Shown here piece by piece: positions 14,041-20,319 of a DNA stretch of 20,319 bases; the first letter of the stretch is position 1; each line of letters begins with the position of its first letter. The translations under genes were made by a program, and so were the position numbers. The notes under the pieces are model-generated. The model ran no database searches and was not told where the DNA came from. It saw nothing but the letters and a program-made list of their open reading frames with translations. The DNA lies in the NCBI GenBank assembly GCA_900545325.1, contig UQZE01000017.1, forward strand, positions 1 through 20,319, read 5' to 3'. The stretch comes from an uncultured Eubacteriales bacterium. GTDB lineage: Bacteria; Bacillota; Clostridia; Christensenellales; Borkfalkiaceae.

Positions 14041-14481
14041 CTAAATACTTTCCACTCTGAGTTTTATTTTTGCGGTTTCTTCCGCTGAAATCCTCACGTC
14101 GAGCGTGAACACGCCGGGCGATTTGATCGGCGTATTTAATATTATTTTCTTTTTTTCGATTTCATAACCCTGTTCGGCGAGTTTTTCGGAAATTTCTTTG
14201 CTCGTTACGCTGCCGAAAAATTTACCGTTTTCGCCCGTCTTGACGCCGATCACGACTTCCCTGCCCTCGAGCTTTTCCTTCAGCTCCTTGTTGAGGCGTT
14301 TCTGCTCGGCGATATGGAACGCCTGAGCCTCCTTTTGCAGTTTATTGTCGTTGATGGCCTGGGAGCTGGCTTCCTTGGCGCTGCCGTTTTTCAGTAAAAA
14401 ACGCGCGAAACCGTCCTTACAATCTATAATATCGCCCTTTTTTCCCGTGCCTTTCACGTCCTTGAGCATAATGATCTTCAT
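14041..14481 (-). CDS. rplI: Ribosomal protein bL9
   Basis: The 146-residue product has the bL9 layout: an N-terminal domain (MKIIMLKDVKGTGKKGDII, then KDGFARFLL), a long central helix rich in Lys, Glu and Gln (about 40-75), and a C-terminal domain with GENGKFFGSVTSKEI. It binds 23S rRNA at the base of the L1 stalk. AAGGAGGGTG just before ATG 14481 is a strong ribosome-binding site, and the promoter at 14512-14540 is near-consensus. It is the first gene of an rplI-flippase operon; the usual rpsF/ssb/rpsR neighbours are absent. Confidence 0.97.
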   Translation of the reverse strand: MKIIMLKDVKGTGKKGDIIDCKDGFARFLLKNGSAKEASSQAINDNKLQKEAQAFHIAEQKRLNKELKEKLEGREVVIGVKTGENGKFFGSVTSKEISEKLAEQGYEIEKKKIILNTPIKSPGVFTLDVRISAEETAKIKLRVESI

Positions 14482-14511
14482 AATTCACCCTCCTTGCGGA
14501 TACATAGCAAT

Positions 14512-14540
14512 ATTTTACCGAACCTGAGCGGATTTGTCAA
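14512..14540 (-). promoter_or_regulatory. Promoter of rplI
   Basis: On the minus strand TTGACA (14540-14535), 17 bases, TAAAAT (14517-14512): 11 of 12 consensus bases. The predicted start is near 14505. Confidence 0.8.
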
Positions 14541-14625
14541 CAAATACCGTATAAAAATTGAAAATACAGGCATAATTACAGATATAAACCGGCCGAAAAG
14601 CGCCGTAAAAAAGGAGAATCAGAAT

Positions 14626-14778
14626 ATGAACAGCAACAATTCCATCAAATGCGACGTAACGAAATGCCGCCACAACCTCAAGGGCTGCAACTGCCAGCTC
14701 GACACCATCAAGGTAACCTGCGGCTGCGCGGACAACCAGACCTGCTGCGACAGCTTTTCCGAAAAGAACGAATACTGA
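14626..14778 (+). CDS. DUF1540 small cysteine-rich protein
   Basis: A 50-residue protein with eight cysteines at positions 9, 14, 21, 23, 32, 34, 40 and 41. The pattern IKCDVTKCRHN...C.C...IKVTCGC...TCCDSF fits DUF1540, a family of short, probably metal-binding proteins common in spore-forming Firmicutes, with no firmly known function. AAGGAG at 14611-14616 is nine bases before ATG 14626; codons upstream of it in the same frame are within the divergent promoter region. It is a single gene followed by a strong terminator. A promoter is not clear; TTGAAA (14558) and TATAAA (14583) are 19 bases apart. Confidence 0.88.
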   Translation: MNSNNSIKCDVTKCRHNLKGCNCQLDTIKVTCGCADNQTCCDSFSEKNEY

Positions 14779-14784
14779 AAAGGG

Positions 14785-14815
14785 AACGCCCCGCGCCGAA
14801 AGCGCGGGGCGTTTT
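14785..14815 (+). terminator. Strong intrinsic terminator of the DUF1540 gene
   Basis: AACGCCCCGCGC (14785-14796) pairs perfectly with GCGCGGGGCGTT (14802-14813) around CGAAA, followed by four T. Confidence 0.88.
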
Positions 14816-14829
14816 GCGTATTTGACATG

Positions 14830-14938
14830 AAAAAGGCCGCAATCGCTTGCAGTCTTAATCACATATATTATTCAGAAAAAATAAAAAACACGTATTTTTA
14901 AAATCTTGGAGAAAATCGGTAAACTTTATTTTCTTTAC
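14830..14938 (-). ncRNA. Small minus-strand RNA candidate (about 110 nt)
   Basis: A strong minus-strand promoter at 14945-14972 has no gene in front of it. The predicted RNA starts near 14938, is AT-rich, and has a possible 5' hairpin GTAAA/TTTAC. It ends in CTGCAA-GCGA-TTGCGG (14852-14837), then CC and five U, a terminator-like stem. An AU-only hairpin with a U run (about 14877-14902) could stop it earlier. There is no ORF with a start and ribosome-binding site. It lies opposite the space after the DUF1540 terminator. Promoter-like motifs are common in AT-rich DNA, so this is a candidate only. Confidence 0.4.
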
Positions 14939-14944
14939 AAAATT

Positions 14945-14972
14945 ATTATACCACAATAAAATCCTTTGTCAA
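14945..14972 (-). promoter_or_regulatory. Orphan consensus promoter, minus strand
   Basis: TTGACA (14972-14967), 16 bases, TATAAT (14950-14945), with TGG before the -10 giving an extended box. A plus-strand TTTACA (14934-14939), 17 bases, TAAAAT (14957-14962) overlaps it. Neither leads to a recognisable gene. Confidence 0.5.
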
Positions 14973-15434
14973 TAGGGTTTTTAAAAAAATTTAAGAAAAA
15001 ACGGAAAAATTTTACAATTTCCGCCCCGCATTGCGGTTGGAGGAGGAAAAAGCGGGGCGGACGAATTATAAAAAAACTTTATAAGCGCGCCGGTTCGCTC
15101 TTTTTTGATCGGAAAACAAGTGCGGCCTGCCGTCGGCGTGCCGCACGGGCGCTTATCCGTTTCCCGCCTGCGGCGCCGCCGCGGAAAAATGCGGCGGGGG
15201 GTTCGCCCCGCGCCCGAAATCGCCCCGCTCGAAAAAGCGGCTGCGCTCGGCGGCGCAGACCGTACGTTTATATATTGCGTTGTTTCCGCGCCGCGTTCCG
15301 CTTATTCCCGTCCGATTATCCTCCGCCCGCCGCCCGTTCCCTTTTTCCGTTCCGGACCTGACGCACCGCCGCGGGGCCGCGCCCGTTTTTTGCGCGGAAA
15401 AGCGAGGGCGCGGGGATAAAAAGGGGTATTTTTG
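14969..15434. other. Gene-free, hairpin-rich interval upstream of greA
   Basis: No convincing protein is seen; the longest ORFs here are Arg/Pro/Ala-rich and lack ribosome-binding sites. The left part is AT-rich and the right part very GC-rich. Perfect inverted repeats occur at 15020-15061 (10 bp, TCCGCCCCGC/GCGGGGCGGA), 15066-15084 (7 bp, A/T only), 15120-15146 (7 bp), 15194-15211 (6 bp, loop GGTTCG), 15225-15240 (5 bp) and 15377-15413 (8 bp with an inner TTTT/AAAA). It might be a structured RNA read from the weak plus promoter at 14934, or a decayed region. No T-tracted terminator is visible. Confidence 0.35.
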
Positions 15435-15463
15435 TTGCAAAGCGTTTTGACATATGATATAAT
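15435..15463 (+). promoter_or_regulatory. Promoter of the greA-lysS operon
   Basis: TTGCAA (15435-15440), 17 bases, TATAAT (15458-15463), with TGA making an extended -10. A second overlapping set, TTGACA (15447-15452), 17 bases, TATTCT (15470-15475), could give a start 12 bases later. The leader would be about 40 bases. Confidence 0.75.
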
Positions 15464-15510
15464 GTTAAATATTCTGAGTGTATTATCGTTTAAAAGCGGA
15501 GGAAAGAAAT

Positions 15511-15975
15511 ATGGCAGAAGAAGTCATTCTGACAAAAGAAGGTCTTGAGGAACTTGAAAAGCGCCTCGAATACTTAAAAGTGCAAAAGCGCGCGGAGATC
15601 ACCGAGCGCATCAAGGTCGCGCGCGAGTTCGGCGACCTTTCCGAAAACGCCGAATACGACGCGGCCAAAAACGAACAGGCGATGATCGAGGGCGAAATCC
15701 TCGAAATCGAAGAAAAGCTCAAACACGCCGTCGTCATCAAGGGCGCGAAAAAAGGCACCGTGTCGCTCGGTTCCAAAGTGGAAGTGTACGACCGCGGCTA
15801 CGACGAAAACTGCGTTTACGAGATCGTGGGAACCACGGAGGCCGATCTCGACGCGGGCAGGATCAGCAACGAATCTCCCATCGGCAACGCGCTTCTCGGC
15901 AGAAAGGCGGGCGACGTGGTGGAAGTCGCCGTTCCCGAAGGCACGGCGGTGCTGGAGATCAGAAAGGTATTTTGA
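15511..15975 (+). CDS. greA: Transcription elongation factor GreA
   Basis: GreA enters the secondary channel of RNA polymerase and stimulates cleavage of backtracked RNA. The 154-residue product has the N-terminal coiled coil (about 8-75) with the acidic tip GDLSENAEYDAAK at about 41-53, and the C-terminal FKBP-like domain with GSKVEVYD and ESPIGNALLGRKAGD. GGAGG at 15498-15502 is eight bases before ATG. It is the first gene of the operon and is 20 bases upstream of lysS; the greA-lysS pairing is common in Firmicutes. Confidence 0.97.
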   Translation: MAEEVILTKEGLEELEKRLEYLKVQKRAEITERIKVAREFGDLSENAEYDAAKNEQAMIEGEILEIEEKLKHAVVIKGAKKGTVSLGSKVEVYDRGYDENCVYEIVGTTEADLDAGRISNESPIGNALLGRKAGDVVEVAVPEGTAVLEIRKVF

Positions 15976-15995
15976 TTTTGCCGCGGAGTGAGAAG

Positions 15996-17498
15996 ATGCA
16001 GAACGACAACAGCGTAAACACAAACGTACAAACGGAGGCCGATCTCAACGAGATCATGAAAATCCGCAGGGAAAAGCTCGCCGCTTTGCAGGCGGCGGGG
16101 AAAAATCCCTATGAAAAAGTAAAATATCCGAGAACGCATTTCAGCGAAGACATCAAATCGCAATACGATTCTCTCGAAGGCGCCACGGTCGCCGTCGCCG
16201 GCAGACTGATGAGCAAAAGGCTCATGGGCAAGGCGGCTTTCGCCCACGTGCTCGACGGCAAGGGGCAGATACAGGTCTATCTTTCGGTCAACGACCTCGG
16301 CGAAGAATACGCCGCGTTCAAGGAATACGACATCGGCGACATCGTAGGCGTTACGGGCAAGGTGTTCAAAACGCGCACGGGGGAAATTTCCGTGCACGCG
16401 CTCGGAATAGAGCTTTTGTCCAAATCGCTCCTCCCTCTGCCCGAAAAATATCACGGGCTGAAGGATACGGACATGCGTTACCGCCAGAGATACGTAGACC
16501 TTATCGTCAATCCCGAGGTGAAAAACACCTTCGTCGTGCGTTCTAAAATCCTTTCGGAGATCAGAAAATATCTCGACGATCTCGGCTATCTCGAAGTGGA
16601 CACGCCCGTGCTCCACACGCTCGAAATCGGCGCGGCGGCGCGGCCTTTCAAAACGCACCACAACGCCCTGGATATCGATATGTATCTGCGCATCGAAACC
16701 GAACTTTATCTGAAGCGGCTTATCGTGGGCGGGTTCGACAAAGTATACGAGGTCGGCAGGATATTCCGCAACGAGGGAATGGATACCTCGCACAACCCCG
16801 AATTCACCACCATCGAAATGTATCAGGCGTACAGCGACTATAAGGACATGATGGACCTGATCGAAAACATGTACAGGACGCTTGCGGAAAAGATCTGCGG
16901 GAGCGATACCGTTACCTATCAGGGGGTGGAAATCGCCGTCGGCAAGCCGTGGGAGCGGCTGACCATGGCGGAATCGGTCAAAAAATACGCGGGCGTCGAC
17001 TATTACGACTGGAAGAGCGACGAGGACGCGCGCGCGGCCGCAAAGGCGATGGACGTCCCCGTGGAAGAGGGCGCCAAGGCGACCAAAGGCCACGTGCTCA
17101 TCGCGTTTTTCGATAAATTCGTAGAAGAAAAGCTCATACAGCCTACCATCATTTATGATTACCCCGTGGAAAATTCCCCGCTCGCCAAGCGCAAGGCTGA
17201 CGACCCCGCTTTCACCGAGCGTTTTGAATACTTTATCTATGCGCGGGAAATGGGGAACGCCTTTTCCGAGCTGAACGATCCCATCGACCAGCGCGCCCGT
17301 TTTGAAAAACAGGTCGCGGCAAAGCGCGCGACGGGCGCGAAAGCCGAAGTGGACGAGGACTTCATCACCGCTTTGGAATACGGCCTGCCGCCTACGGGCG
17401 GGCTCGGGCTGGGGCTGGACAGGCTGGTCATGCTGCTCACCGACAGCCCGTCGATCAGGGACGTTTTGCTCTTCCCGACCATGAAACCCAGAAAATAA
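15996..17498 (+). CDS. lysS: Lysyl-tRNA synthetase, class II
   Basis: LysRS charges tRNA-Lys. From ATG 15996 (GGAG seven bases upstream) the product is 500 residues. An in-frame TTG at 15972 overlapping the greA stop is less likely. An N-terminal OB-fold anticodon domain (about 65-145) contains VAGRLMSKRLMGKAAFAHV. The class II core has ARPFKTHHNALD, motif 2 RIFRNEGMDTSHNPEF at 255-270, and motif 3 GLGLGLDR at 469-476. The usual residues Ala-Pro before ELYLKR read Glu-Thr here. No T-box element precedes the operon. Confidence 0.97.
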   Translation: MQNDNSVNTNVQTEADLNEIMKIRREKLAALQAAGKNPYEKVKYPRTHFSEDIKSQYDSLEGATVAVAGRLMSKRLMGKAAFAHVLDGKGQIQVYLSVNDLGEEYAAFKEYDIGDIVGVTGKVFKTRTGEISVHALGIELLSKSLLPLPEKYHGLKDTDMRYRQRYVDLIVNPEVKNTFVVRSKILSEIRKYLDDLGYLEVDTPVLHTLEIGAAARPFKTHHNALDIDMYLRIETELYLKRLIVGGFDKVYEVGRIFRNEGMDTSHNPEFTTIEMYQAYSDYKDMMDLIENMYRTLAEKICGSDTVTYQGVEIAVGKPWERLTMAESVKKYAGVDYYDWKSDEDARAAAKAMDVPVEEGAKATKGHVLIAFFDKFVEEKLIQPTIIYDYPVENSPLAKRKADDPAFTERFEYFIYAREMGNAFSELNDPIDQRARFEKQVAAKRATGAKAEVDEDFITALEYGLPPTGGLGLGLDRLVMLLTDSPSIRDVLLFPTMKPRK

Positions 17499-17516
17499 AC
17501 GTTATCAGGACGGAAA

Positions 17517-18515
17517 ATGGACGCTAAAATCACAAAAAAAAGACTTTCCGAGATGCTGCAGTACGATTGGATCAAGATCTTGGGGGTGATCGTCGCGGCG
17601 ATTATCGTGTGGGAACTCATTTTTACGATGACCGCCGTGCGCGTGTCTAACGGGCAGAATTTCAAAATCTATTATTATCCCACGCTGTCGGCGAACGGCG
17701 CGACCGAACTCTACGATTTTATCGAAGAGGACGTGCCGCTTTCTTACGACGTGCTCGAAGTCAATATCGAAACGCTCGACAATACCTACGGCAACACCAT
17801 TTTGGGGCTGCGGCTGACCACGGGCGAAGGCGACATCATGATGATCGACAACAACGTTACGCACCCCGAGGGAGAAACGGAAGAGGACGGTCATCTGAAA
17901 GATACCTCCAATTTCTATCAGATGGTGGACAATTACAAGATCTGTCCGTACGACCGGCTGCTCGAGGACGCCAAAGACTATCTCGCGCAGTTTACGGACG
18001 ACGGAACTTATACGGGCGAACTCGTCGCCGGAAAAGTCAACGAAAATTTTTTGAAGCGCATGAAACGCGACAACCGTTTCCGTTCGGCGGAAAACAAGAA
18101 AAAGGGGTTGGAGCAGGAAACGGAGCGGCTCGAAACTTTGCAGAAAGCCGTCGCCGATTTCGACTGGCTGTACAACGAATATAAGGACAGCGAGCTGTTC
18201 TTCAATTACAGAAAATATCAGATGACGGTCAACACGGGCGAAAACGTGGACGAGGGCTATAAACAGGCGTACGAAAAGGAAGTTTCCCGTCCGTACGCCG
18301 TCAACGCGGGTTTTTTGGAAACGCACGCGAAAGAGGGCAAGTCCATTGCGAACGTCGTGAGCAACGTAGACGGCGACAACGAGGGCAAGGCGGCGGGCAC
18401 TGCCGTCATGGTGTTCGATTTCAAGGATCAACAGCCCGATCTGCAATACGAAACGATCGTGTTCATCACCGAGCTGATCAGAAATTATTCGACGCTGCTG
18501 CCGGAAAAGGTTTAA
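17517..18515 (+). CDS. Unknown membrane-anchored extracellular protein
   Basis: The 332-residue product has a basic N-terminus, one membrane helix at about residues 21-39, and a hydrophilic domain of 290 residues outside. There are few cysteines and no lipobox, so it is held by the helix and not by lipid. Residues around 100-115, LRLTTGEGDIMMIDNN, recall the GD-containing strand of extracellular solute-binding proteins, and the general length fits such a fold, but no ABC permease is nearby. A Lys/Glu-rich stretch (about 175-210) looks helical. AGGA six bases before ATG is a modest ribosome-binding site. It lies 18 bases after lysS and 4 bases before the next gene, so it is co-transcribed. The function is unknown. 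Confidence 0.8.
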   Translation: MDAKITKKRLSEMLQYDWIKILGVIVAAIIVWELIFTMTAVRVSNGQNFKIYYYPTLSANGATELYDFIEEDVPLSYDVLEVNIETLDNTYGNTILGLRLTTGEGDIMMIDNNVTHPEGETEEDGHLKDTSNFYQMVDNYKICPYDRLLEDAKDYLAQFTDDGTYTGELVAGKVNENFLKRMKRDNRFRSAENKKKGLEQETERLETLQKAVADFDWLYNEYKDSELFFNYRKYQMTVNTGENVDEGYKQAYEKEVSRPYAVNAGFLETHAKEGKSIANVVSNVDGDNEGKAAGTAVMVFDFKDQQPDLQYETIVFITELIRNYSTLLPEKV

Positions 18516-18519
18516 CGTT

Positions 18520-19884
18520 ATGGAAGGAAAGATCGAGAGCACTTTAAAGGGATATGCGAAACTGAGGCCCCTGCGCTTTCACATGCCGGGACACAAGGCG
18601 GAAAAAGAGTTCTGCAAACATTTTCCGGGCGCGGCATACGATATAACCGAACTCGGCTTTTCGGACAGCCTGCAGCATCCCGAGGGCATCATTCGGGAGG
18701 CGGAGGACGAAGTCCGCGACGTTCTCGGCGCGAAAAAAACCTATTTTCTGACGGACGGCTCCACGTGCGGCGTACTTTCCATGCTGTACGCGGCGCGGGA
18801 ATTCGGCAGAAAGATCATCGTCAACCGCAACGCGCACCAGAGCGTATTCAACGCCTGCAAGCTGTTCGGGATTGAACCCGTAATACTCAATCAGAACGTC
18901 AAAAACGGCGTGATGATGCCCCCTACCGCGGACGAACTGGAAAAGACGCTCGACGATACGCCGGAGGCCATCGGATTCCTGCTGACGTATCCCGATTATT
19001 ACGGGCTGACGTTCGACATCGCCAGGGCAAAGGAGCTGACTGCGTCGAGAAACAAACTGCTGCTGATCGACGGCGCGCACGGCGCGCATCTTCGCTTTGC
19101 CGCCATGCCTCCGTATGCCGGCGATTTCGCCGATATCTGGGTGGACGGCGTACATAAAACGCTGCCCTGCCTGACGCAGGCGGCGCTTTTGAACGTGGGC
19201 AACAAGGGGTTGATCGCCAAGGTTACGAACGCGGTCAATATGTTCCGCACCACCAGCCCGAGCTATGCGATCATGTCGTCGATCGAATACGGCGAAAAAT
19301 TTATGGCGGAAAACGGCAGGGAGCTTTTGAGCAAGCTGCGCGTGGAAGTCGCGGCGCTCCGCACGCGGCTGGAGGCGAAGGGCTACGCCTGCCTCAAGGA
19401 CGCGGATTCGCTGAAACTCGCGGTGGACTTTAAACCCGTGGGAATATCGACGTACAAGGCGGAAAAGATACTCAACAAACATAACGTCTTTGCGGAAATG
19501 AACGACGGCAGATATCTGCTGTTCCTCTTCGGCCCGACGACGGACAAGCGTTCGCTCGACGTGCTGGAAAGCAGGCTGAAAAAACTCGTTTCGCGCGAAG
19601 AGCTGAAAAATACGTTCGCCGCGCGGGCGGACGTGCGTTTCGGCGTGCGCAAAATGCCCTATCTCACGGCCAACGTCAACAGCCGTAAAGAGAGCGTGGA
19701 TTTGAAGGAGTCCGCGGGCAAGATCCTCGCGGAAAACGTGGGCGTTTTTCCGCCCTGTTTCCCGCTCTGCATGGCGGGCGAGGTGATGACCGAGGACATC
19801 ATCGCCATTTTAAGCGAGGCGAAAAATACGTTCGGCATCATCAACAACAAAGTGAAAGTGGTAAAAGAGCAGGCGGATAAATGA
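18520..19884 (+). CDS. Orn/Lys/Arg decarboxylase-like PLP enzyme (YaaO type)
   Basis: A fold-type I PLP enzyme of the prokaryotic ornithine/lysine/arginine decarboxylase family, 454 residues. Motifs in order are HMPGHK at 21-26, ITELGFSDSL at 42-51, TDGSTCG at 78-84, NAHQS at 104-108, TYPDYYG at 156-162, DGAHGAH at 184-190 and DGVHKT at 209-214, where K213 should bind PLP. The short form without the response-regulator-like N-domain matches YaaO, which in B. subtilis is also next to tmk. The likely product is a polyamine precursor such as cadaverine, putrescine or agmatine; the exact substrate cannot be read from the sequence. GGAAAAGG nine bases before ATG 18520 is a reasonable ribosome-binding site. 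Confidence 0.9.
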   Translation: MEGKIESTLKGYAKLRPLRFHMPGHKAEKEFCKHFPGAAYDITELGFSDSLQHPEGIIREAEDEVRDVLGAKKTYFLTDGSTCGVLSMLYAAREFGRKIIVNRNAHQSVFNACKLFGIEPVILNQNVKNGVMMPPTADELEKTLDDTPEAIGFLLTYPDYYGLTFDIARAKELTASRNKLLLIDGAHGAHLRFAAMPPYAGDFADIWVDGVHKTLPCLTQAALLNVGNKGLIAKVTNAVNMFRTTSPSYAIMSSIEYGEKFMAENGRELLSKLRVEVAALRTRLEAKGYACLKDADSLKLAVDFKPVGISTYKAEKILNKHNVFAEMNDGRYLLFLFGPTTDKRSLDVLESRLKKLVSREELKNTFAARADVRFGVRKMPYLTANVNSRKESVDLKESAGKILAENVGVFPPCFPLCMAGEVMTEDIIAILSEAKNTFGIINNKVKVVKEQADK

Positions 19885-20319
19885 AAGGCAGATTCATAAC
19901 GTTCGAGGGTTGCGAAGGCGTGGGAAAATCCCGCCAGATATCCTATGTAAAGGAGTTTCTGGAAAGCCGCGGCGCGCCCTTTATCCTTACGCGCGAGCCG
20001 GGCGGCCCCGCGATATCGGAAAAAATAAGAAAAATCATTTTGGACGCGGAAAATTCCGCCATGACGGCGGAATGCGAGGCGCTTTTATACGCCGCCGCGC
20101 GCGTGCAGCACGTCAGGGAAGTGATCGCGCCCGCGCTCGCCGCGGGGAAAACGGTGCTCTGCGACAGGTATATCGATTCCTCTTTCGCCTATCAGGCGTA
20201 CGCCCGCGGGCTGGGAGAAAAGTTCGTCAGGGAAATCAACGCCTTTGCGATGCGCTATATGCCGGACGTAACGCTGTTTCTGGACCTCGAACCCGAGGCG
20301 GCGTTCCGCAGGAAGGGCG
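19881..20319 (+). CDS. tmk: Thymidylate kinase (partial, cut by window end)
   Basis: Tmk phosphorylates dTMP to dTDP. The first 146 residues are present. The P-loop is EGCEGVGKSRQ at 9-19, followed by REPGG at 38-42, CDRYIDSSFAYQ at 94-105 (the DR-Y dTMP-binding motif) and LFLDL at 132-136. The P-loop residue after GKS is Arg, where Thr is usual (GKTTQ or GKSTQ). The usual GGT after REP reads GGP. The LID region lies beyond the window. ATG 19881 overlaps the previous TGA by four bases, so the genes are coupled, and AGGCGG sits just upstream. Confidence 0.94.
   Translation, partial: MKGRFITFEGCEGVGKSRQISYVKEFLESRGAPFILTREPGGPAISEKIRKIILDAENSAMTAECEALLYAAARVQHVREVIAPALAAGKTVLCDRYIDSSFAYQAYARGLGEKFVREINAFAMRYMPDVTLFLDLEPEAAFRRKG

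Noticed and set aside
14966..15361. 131-residue plus-strand ORF in the greA upstream region
   Set aside because: Composition is Arg/Pro/Ala-rich with no recognisable domain, it has no ribosome-binding site, and it crosses hairpin-rich sequence.
15435..15510. T-box or other leader control ahead of lysS
   Set aside because: The leader is only about 40 bases and lacks the T-box sequence or specifier stem.
15816..17093. 425-residue minus-strand ORF opposite greA-lysS
   Set aside because: It is antisense to strongly conserved greA and lysS; long shadow ORFs are expected in GC-rich genes.
1..20319. Defence system, prophage, integron or CRISPR
   Set aside because: No nuclease, integrase, transposase, phage structural gene or spaced direct repeats were found on either strand.

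Overview
This window reads as ordinary chromosome from a low-oxygen Bacillota bacterium of the Clostridia type, probably a GC-rich gut lineage. Three things suggest this: strong Shine-Dalgarno sites, consensus sigma-A promoters, and gene order shared with Bacillus subtilis. The blocks rsmD-coaD-ylbJ, tmcAL(ylbM)...DUF177(ylbN)-rpmF and yaaO-tmk all match B. subtilis neighbourhoods, with pta-ackA placed between tmcAL and DUF177. A YlbJ homologue hints at a sporulating ancestor. No phage, insertion sequence, CRISPR array, rRNA or tRNA gene was seen.

Left part (1-6324): the possibly frameshifted end of an unknown gene, then a DUF3810 membrane metallopeptidase. Next comes a 570-base interval with no long gene but with a perfect consensus promoter, many local stem-loops and an intrinsic terminator. 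It looks like a large structured non-coding RNA and is the most unusual thing here. After it lies a tight run of alanine racemase, 5-formyltetrahydrofolate cyclo-ligase, a membrane protein, rsmD and coaD, joined by 4-14 base overlaps. ylbJ converges on this run.

Middle part (6325-12262): rarA, tmcAL on the minus strand, then pta and ackA, then DUF177-rpmF. TmcAL uses acetate and ATP to modify tRNA, and Pta-AckA make acetate and ATP. The tmcAL and pta promoters face each other across a perfect GGCGG/CCGCC palindrome, so each transcript is predicted to begin at the edge of that palindrome.

Right part (12263-20319): a GNAT acetyltransferase of the aminoglycoside 6'-N-acetyltransferase type, a convergent rplI-flippase operon, a cysteine-rich DUF1540 protein, and a 700-base gene-free interval that may encode a small minus-strand RNA. 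The window ends with the operon greA-lysS-unknown membrane-anchored protein-Orn/Lys/Arg decarboxylase-like enzyme-tmk, which runs off the right edge.

Several genes (DUF3810, alr, ylbJ, rarA) have a -10 box only 5-6 bases before the start codon and no Shine-Dalgarno sequence, so they are probably translated from leaderless mRNAs. The genes themselves are mostly housekeeping. The novelty lies in the spacers and in a few divergent proteins (Alr, DUF177).
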